A DNA stretch of 64,000 nt from Myxococcota bacterium (GTDB lineage Bacteria; Myxococcota_A; UBA796), in NCBI GenBank assembly GCA_029251165.1, contig JAQXDW010000142.1, positions 1 to 64,000 on the forward strand, given 5' to 3'. How positions within the stretch are numbered: position 1 is the first letter of the stretch; each line of letters starts with the position of its first letter. Positions 56,675 through 64,000 of the stretch are shown piece by piece. The notes under the pieces were generated by a model. It had not been told where the DNA came from, ran no database searches, and saw only the letters and a program-made list of their open reading frames with translations. The position numbers and the translations under genes are program-made.

Positions 56675-58530
56675 CCCCACTCCTGCTCCTCAGCCTGACT
56701 GCCGGCGCGGAGGGCCTCAATGCCACCCTCACCTTCGCCTCTCCAGCGGAGTCTGGGCACGGGCGCGTGCAGGTCGAGATCACCAGCCCCGAGATCGCTG
56801 CGGACCTCGGCTCGGCTCCCGGTCCCGACCGCTTCCGAGCAGTCGTCGGGCGCGGCGACGCACGCGTCGACCGCGTGCAGCACGTGGGCAGCAGCGGCGA
56901 GACGGTCCACACGGTCCTCGCCTTCGATCGGTCCGGCTCGTTCTCGGCTTACTGGGACGACGCCTTTGAGCTCGCCGGAGCGATGGCCGACGCCCTCCCG
57001 GCGGACGGCAGTCACACCGTCGAGGTGATGAGCTTCCACGGCAACCAGACCTTCCACGGAGCTGCCGCCACCGCCGCCGACCTCCGGACGCTGCTCGCAG
57101 CGGTCGAGGCCATGGGAACCCTGGGCCGAGCGTCGGAGACCTCGCTGATGAGCGCGGTCAAGGACGGTGCGCGCCGCGCCGCAGAGCAGCAGCCGACCAC
57201 CGGCGGCCGCCAGGTCATCCTGTTCTCAGACGCCGGCGAAGAGGGGGCCATCTTCACCCTCGACGAGACCATCGCTGCGGTCCGTGCACAGGGAACGGTC
57301 ATCCACCCTGTCGTGCTCAAGCAGGTCGCCGCCCCCGGCTCCAACAAGGCGGAGGCCTTCTCCAGGGCCAACGACCGCATGAAGAAGCTGGCGGAGGCCT
57401 CCGGCGGTCAGCACATCCACGCCCAGGAGCTCGCATCGGCGAAGCGGCTGATGGTGCAGCACGCCACGGTCAGCGAGCGCCTGTACTGGCTGGAGGTGCG
57501 CTACTGTGCCGTCCCGCAAGGCGAGATCCGGTTCAAGGACACCGTTCAGATCGAGGTGCTCCAGGGCAGCACGATCCCCGCCAAGACGGCCGCCACAGGG
57601 TTCCGCCAGCACGCCGCAGGCAGCGCGCTGCTGGCCTGTGCGGATCTCCCTCCGGCCGCGTCCAGCGCCGCCGCTGCGGATCTGGGTGCTGGGCAGGGCA
57701 CCGCTGGCACGACGGCCGAGCCCGGCTCCGCCTCCAGCCGGGGCTGGCTGTGGCCGACGCTGATCGGCGCGCTGCTGCTCATGCTGATGCTCGGGGGGCT
57801 GATCATGCTGGTGCTGCTCGCCAGCCGCAAGAAGAAGCCAGAGGAGCAGTCACCGGAGCCTCCTCCGCCCCCAACACCCGAGCCTGGTGCGGGCGCGGGA
57901 CCGGTCATCACCCCACGGCTCGAGAGCCCGATCGCTCAAGGAAGCGGCGCAGCGGCCCTGCACAACAGCACCGCCGAGCTCAGCGACGACCCCCTCGCGC
58001 TGCCCGCCCCGGACCGCAACCCGCTGGAGAAGCCACCAGTCGAGACCCGGCTGCGCATCGTCAGTGGTCCATCCGGGCTGGAGCCGTACTACCGCGTCAG
58101 CGGCTCGACCTTCACCATCGGCGGCGCCCCAACTGCGGATCTCTGCATCGACATTCCGCAGATCAGCAGCCACCACGCCACGATCAAGCTGTTCAAGCTG
58201 GGCACGGTCTACATCACCGACCACTCTCTCAACGGGACCTACCTCGATGGCCGGCGCCTGAAGAAGGGAGAGCGAACGCAGGTGAGCCCTGGGCAGCGGA
58301 TCGGACTCAGCCAGCAGCTCATCGTGGAGCTGTGGCAGCCCGACACCGATCCCGCACCGCCCCCGACGACGCCAGCAGTACCGCCCCCGCCGCCTCGAAA
58401 GAGTCGCCAAAAGACGGTCTATGGCCCCCTCGCAAGCGCCCCGCCGCCGGTCTCTGCGTCCCCGGCTCCGCCGAAGCGCTCCAAGTCAAAGACCATCATT
58501 CAACCCCTCCGAAAGGATGACGAGTCATGA
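56671..58530 (+). CDS. VWA-like extracytoplasmic domain, TM, cytoplasmic FHA domain protein
   Basis: Signal, FDRSGSFSAYWDDAFELA VWA-like, TM LWPTLIGALLLMLMLGGLIMLVLLA, FHA FTIGGAPTADLCIDIPQISSHHATI...DHSLNGTYLDG. Confidence 0.88.
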   Translation: MTPLLLLSLTAGAEGLNATLTFASPAESGHGRVQVEITSPEIAADLGSAPGPDRFRAVVGRGDARVDRVQHVGSSGETVHTVLAFDRSGSFSAYWDDAFELAGAMADALPADGSHTVEVMSFHGNQTFHGAAATAADLRTLLAAVEAMGTLGRASETSLMSAVKDGARRAAEQQPTTGGRQVILFSDAGEEGAIFTLDETIAAVRAQGTVIHPVVLKQVAAPGSNKAEAFSRANDRMKKLAEASGGQHIHAQELASAKRLMVQHATVSERLYWLEVRYCAVPQGEIRFKDTVQIEVLQGSTIPAKTAATGFRQHAAGSALLACADLPPAASSAAAADLGAGQGTAGTTAEPGSASSRGWLWPTLIGALLLMLMLGGLIMLVLLASRKKKPEEQSPEPPPPPTPEPGAGAGPVITPRLESPIAQGSGAAALHNSTAELSDDPLALPAPDRNPLEKPPVETRLRIVSGPSGLEPYYRVSGSTFTIGGAPTADLCIDIPQISSHHATIKLFKLGTVYITDHSLNGTYLDGRRLKKGERTQVSPGQRIGLSQQLIVELWQPDTDPAPPPTTPAVPPPPPRKSRQKTVYGPLASAPPPVSASPAPPKRSKSKTIIQPLRKDDES

Positions 58531-59516
58531 CCCCGCTGTACATTCATGGACTCAAGGACGTCGGACAGCAGCGCGAGCGGAACGAAGACGACTACCGGAT
58601 CGAGCCGCGCGGTGCCGAGGGCTGGCTGCTGGTGGTCTGCGATGGCATGGGCGGCCACGGCGGCGGCCACATCGCCAGCGCGGTCGCCTGCGAGACGATC
58701 ACCGATCAGCTCCCGGCCGCACCGCTCCCCGAGCCGCCCCGAGACATCTACGAGTCCCTCCGGACCGCCAACATCGCGGTGCACCGACACGCCGAGACCT
58801 CCGCAGATCCGGCGATGGGCACCACCGCCGTCATTGCCTGGATCGAGGGCACGCGCTGCTGGAGTGGCTGGGTGGGTGACAGTCGACTCTACCGCTTCCG
58901 AGCAGGGAAGATCATGGACCAGACCGTCGATCACACGCGGGTTCAGGCCATGGTCGAGCTGGGCATCCTCTCCGAAAAGCAAGCCAAGAACCACCCCGAT
59001 GCCCACATCCTCACTCAAGCCATCGGAGGCGGAGAGCGCTCTGACGTCAAGCCCTCGGTCTGGAACGAGCCGATGGATCTGGAGCCTGGCGATGTCCTGC
59101 TGATGTGCTCCGATGGCCTGTACGACCTCATCCGGGATGAGGAGCTGTACCCGATGATCTCGGGAAAGCACTACCAAGCGGCGGTCGAGACGCTGGTCGC
59201 GGAGGCCAACCGCCGCGGCGGGGTGGACAACATCACCGTCGTGGTCTGCGTGGTCGGCCAGCCCGATGTCCCAGCAGCCGAGCCCCTCCGACGACGCCCC
59301 CCGATCCTGCCGATTCTCGCTGCGCTGCTCGCGCTGGGGCTGGGGGTCTTTCTGGTGGTGGGACTTGCCAGCGGTGCGGGCTTCCTGCTGACCCGTCAGG
59401 TCGCCGAGTCCGTCGAGCTTGCCGACACCTCCACCCCAGAGGTCACCCCTGACGCCACGCCAGAGCGCGCATCGGAGCCTGCCATCGCGCCCGCTCCGGA
59501 GGAGCCCGCAGGTTGA
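58527..59516 (+). CDS. PP2C-family protein serine/threonine phosphatase with C-terminal TM
   Basis: QQRERNEDDYRIE, VVCDGMGGHGGGHIAS, WVGDSRLYRFR, LMCSDGLYDLI, GGVDNITVVV. Confidence 0.95.
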   Translation: MTPLYIHGLKDVGQQRERNEDDYRIEPRGAEGWLLVVCDGMGGHGGGHIASAVACETITDQLPAAPLPEPPRDIYESLRTANIAVHRHAETSADPAMGTTAVIAWIEGTRCWSGWVGDSRLYRFRAGKIMDQTVDHTRVQAMVELGILSEKQAKNHPDAHILTQAIGGGERSDVKPSVWNEPMDLEPGDVLLMCSDGLYDLIRDEELYPMISGKHYQAAVETLVAEANRRGGVDNITVVVCVVGQPDVPAAEPLRRRPPILPILAALLALGLGVFLVVGLASGAGFLLTRQVAESVELADTSTPEVTPDATPERASEPAIAPAPEEPAG

Positions 59517-61189
59517 TCCTCGCCCTGCTCGCTGCTGCACACGCCCGCTGTGCGGATCTGCCCGTCCGCAGCGCGCTGACCTGCTCGTCGGTCATCCAGG
59601 ATGAGCTGACCGACGAGACCCCGAACCGACTGACCGGTCCTTATGTCTGCCCAAAGGAGCTGCATCAGCGCGGCGGGGAGCACATCTACTCGTTCCGCTG
59701 TCAGCAGAGTGGCCCGGTCAACCTGCTGATCTCCGACCTGGAGTGTGACCTCGACATCTACGTCCTCGACGACACCTGCGACACCCGGCGGGGATGCGTG
59801 GGCGAGTCGGTCGCGGCCAGCAATGCCTCCGATCGGGTCCGGTTCGACTGCCGAGCAGGACAGCAGTACTTCATCGCAATCGAGGGCTACGGCTTCCAGG
59901 GCTTCATCGGACGGTGTGGCAGACGCAACAGCAGCGGGCGCTACACCCTGCAGTTCGACGTCTCGGATGTCACCGGTGGCTGCCAGGAGCACTGCAGCGA
60001 TGGTGCAGACAACGACAACGACGGCCAGATTGACTGCGACGACACGGACTGCACCTCTGAGGAGAGCTGCCTGATGCTCTCCGGGCTGACGCTCGACACC
60101 TCCGGCCTCCCGACCTCCTGCGCGGTCGGAGCAGACTGCGCCGGTACCGTGGCGCTGCGGCTTCCTGATGGCCCCCAGAAGGTCCGCTGGCAGGCAGCAC
60201 TCGCCGATCCGGCCACCGCGATCACCCTCAACGGCGTGCCGATGCCGCGCCAGAGTGGCGCGCACTACACCGCCCGACGCTCGGGCCAGAACCCCACCAC
60301 CGAGACCTGGACGATTGCGGTCACCCCCGCAGACGGGGAGGCGATCACTGCGCTGCACACGGTCTCGTACTTCTCGCCGCTCCGACTCGTCGTCCCGCAG
60401 CAGCTCGACTTCGGCACCCTACCGGCAGGCTCCAGCACCTTCGGTCCACAGCACTGTCAGACACTGGATCTCTCTGCCTCACAGAACCTCGATCAGCACC
60501 TCTTTGACCTCACCTTCGGCGAGCCTGACGGCGGCTGCGAGGCCGAGCCGGTGCTCCGTGCCGGCTCCCAGCGGCGGCCCCGACCCAGCCGCCTTCCGCT
60601 GGAGGGAATTGCGCTGTCAGAGACCCTCGAGCTGTGCCTCAGCGTCCCGGCCTGTGCAGGAGACTCCGGCAGCGGCGCCAGCCTGCACATCACACCACGG
60701 ACCGCAGCCTATGCCGATCAGGCTGCCACGGTCACGCTGGACTGGACCGTCACAGAGCGCTCCTGGCTGTCGTGCAACTGGTGGTGGCTGGCGATCCTGA
60801 GCAGCATCGCCTTCACCCTCTGGGTGATCGCAGGCTTCATCCGCCCGCATCGATTTGCCCGAGAGGCCGGCATCCAGATCGCCGGCTCAGAGAAGGGACT
60901 GCGCCGAGCGGCCCCCCAGCTCCTCCGAGAGTTTCGCGGTGCGCGCGCGGGCTTCTACCGAGACGCCGCGCTGGGTGTGCACGCCGATGGCAGCGTCAAC
61001 GGACGCCTCAAGGGCAGCATCGTCCAGCTCCACGCCACCCGCCAGGGCGTTGTCTTGAAGGGTGCGGTGGAGCTTCAGGACCGCCGGACCCGTCGTTGGG
61101 CCACTCCCGAAGACCTCATCGAGGGGCACCTCCCCTCTCCCGCCGCGACCTATCGCGCAGGAGATCTTTGGTTCAAGGTCGAAGTTTAG
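59513..61189 (+). CDS. Exported sensor-like protein with Asp/Cys-rich motif, TM and shared C-terminal cytoplasmic module
   Basis: CSDGADNDNDGQIDCDDTDC; TM WWWLAILSSIAFTLWVIAGFI; C-terminal GARAGFYRDAALGVHADGSVNGR...YRAGDLWFKVEV. Confidence 0.8.
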   Translation: MILALLAAAHARCADLPVRSALTCSSVIQDELTDETPNRLTGPYVCPKELHQRGGEHIYSFRCQQSGPVNLLISDLECDLDIYVLDDTCDTRRGCVGESVAASNASDRVRFDCRAGQQYFIAIEGYGFQGFIGRCGRRNSSGRYTLQFDVSDVTGGCQEHCSDGADNDNDGQIDCDDTDCTSEESCLMLSGLTLDTSGLPTSCAVGADCAGTVALRLPDGPQKVRWQAALADPATAITLNGVPMPRQSGAHYTARRSGQNPTTETWTIAVTPADGEAITALHTVSYFSPLRLVVPQQLDFGTLPAGSSTFGPQHCQTLDLSASQNLDQHLFDLTFGEPDGGCEAEPVLRAGSQRRPRPSRLPLEGIALSETLELCLSVPACAGDSGSGASLHITPRTAAYADQAATVTLDWTVTERSWLSCNWWWLAILSSIAFTLWVIAGFIRPHRFAREAGIQIAGSEKGLRRAAPQLLREFRGARAGFYRDAALGVHADGSVNGRLKGSIVQLHATRQGVVLKGAVELQDRRTRRWATPEDLIEGHLPSPAATYRAGDLWFKVEV

Positions 61190-61293
61190 ACTTAGCCGTG
61201 ACTCAGACAAGTTCAAGACCCATTTTTAACGACGCTGGGCCAGAGACGTGCCATCTTGATTCACAGACACGCGGATAGATTGAAGGAGCCTTG

Positions 61294-63326
<2,033 letters not shown>

Positions 63327-63347
<21 letters not shown>

Positions 63348-63384
63348 CCACAGCCGACAAGCAACCACAGTCTTTCGACAAGTA
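63327..63384. repeat. 20-bp direct repeat ccacagtctttcgacaagta (63327-63346 and 63365-63384)
   Basis: Direct reading; spans the stop codon of the preceding gene. Confidence 0.85.
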
Positions 63385-63394
63385 TGAGGTACCT

Positions 63395-64000
63395 GTGCTC
63401 CTCCTTTTCCTGACAGCCGGCTGCAGCAACGACAAAGCAACCGAGACCGGCACTCCAGCCGACACTGAGGACGGCTGGGAGTGCACCCTGACCGATGGTG
63501 CAGACTCTCCGTTCGCCAGCCAGCTCGGCTGCCTCGAAGACTTTGACGTGCTGGCATCGCTGCCGCTGGATGCCTCCATCCCCGGTGCGCGCTCCGTCAA
63601 GACGGTCGTCGACCGAACCGACAGCTCCGAGCTGTACTTCATGAACTCGGTGCTCTACCCGATCCACTGGGAATTTGCCTCCGCTCAGCTCTCCGGTGAC
63701 GGGCTCCCGCTCGTTCCAGATCTCGGCACCTTCAACACCACCGAGTACTACAGCCCCGACCGGCGCTTCATCCTCGGCGCGGCCTCGTACTATGAAGGCC
63801 CCGAGGTGTGGGTCTATGAGATCTCTCCCTATGACACCGCCGGGGCCGATCTGATCGCTGAGGCGTTCTACAAGATCCAAGAGAACAGCTTCTTTGGCGA
63901 GGATCTCTACTTCCATCCCACCTCCACGCTTGTCGATGCGGTCGCCGCAGAGCTTCCCTCTGACATCCCGATCATGACCACCGACGAGCTGTATGCCGGG
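63395..64000 (+). CDS. Lipoprotein (truncated by window end), possibly PEP/pyruvate-binding-domain family
   Basis: GTG start after gaggt; LLLFLTAGCSNDKATETGTPADTE lipobox; TTEYYSPDRRFILGAASYYEGPEVWVYEISPYDTAGADLIAEAFYKIQENSFFGEDLYFHPTS open to window end. Family guess is from memory. Confidence 0.65.
   Translation, partial: MLLLFLTAGCSNDKATETGTPADTEDGWECTLTDGADSPFASQLGCLEDFDVLASLPLDASIPGARSVKTVVDRTDSSELYFMNSVLYPIHWEFASAQLSGDGLPLVPDLGTFNTTEYYSPDRRFILGAASYYEGPEVWVYEISPYDTAGADLIAEAFYKIQENSFFGEDLYFHPTSTLVDAVAAELPSDIPIMTTDELYAG

Overview
High-GC bacterial chromosomal window whose gene content (many lipoproteins with Asp/Thr-rich linkers, CotH and lamin-tail proteins, Ser/Thr kinase-FHA-PP2C signalling) suggests a Myxococcota-like or other former-deltaproteobacterial lineage. 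No rRNA, tRNA, CRISPR array, transposase or phage module was recognised. Housekeeping genes include YbaK-type deacylase, two M20 peptidases, acyl-CoA synthetase, proline dehydrogenase, RlmL-like methyltransferase, homocysteine S-methyltransferase/MTHFR, a second MTHFR-like protein, TrmO and a BamA/TamA-like barrel. The most interesting content: (1) a tightly overlapping operon at about 22993-29356 with three radical SAM proteins (two of them paralogs sharing a C-terminal CPYxxCxCTVPxxRGM motif), a MurG-like glycosyltransferase, a 448-codon protein of unknown family and a repeat-containing exported protein; (2) an STK/FHA/VWA-FHA/PP2C locus at 54122-61189 ending in a sensor-like protein whose C-terminal cytoplasmic module recurs in two other proteins in the window; (3) a small zinc-ribbon/MopE-motif lipoprotein abutting a radical SAM/SPASM gene at 19013-20499; (4) decayed or recoded genes, including a collapsed tandem paralog, a frameshifted metzincin and apparent CTG or ATT starts. 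All family assignments come from motif recognition in the supplied translations. No database search was run.
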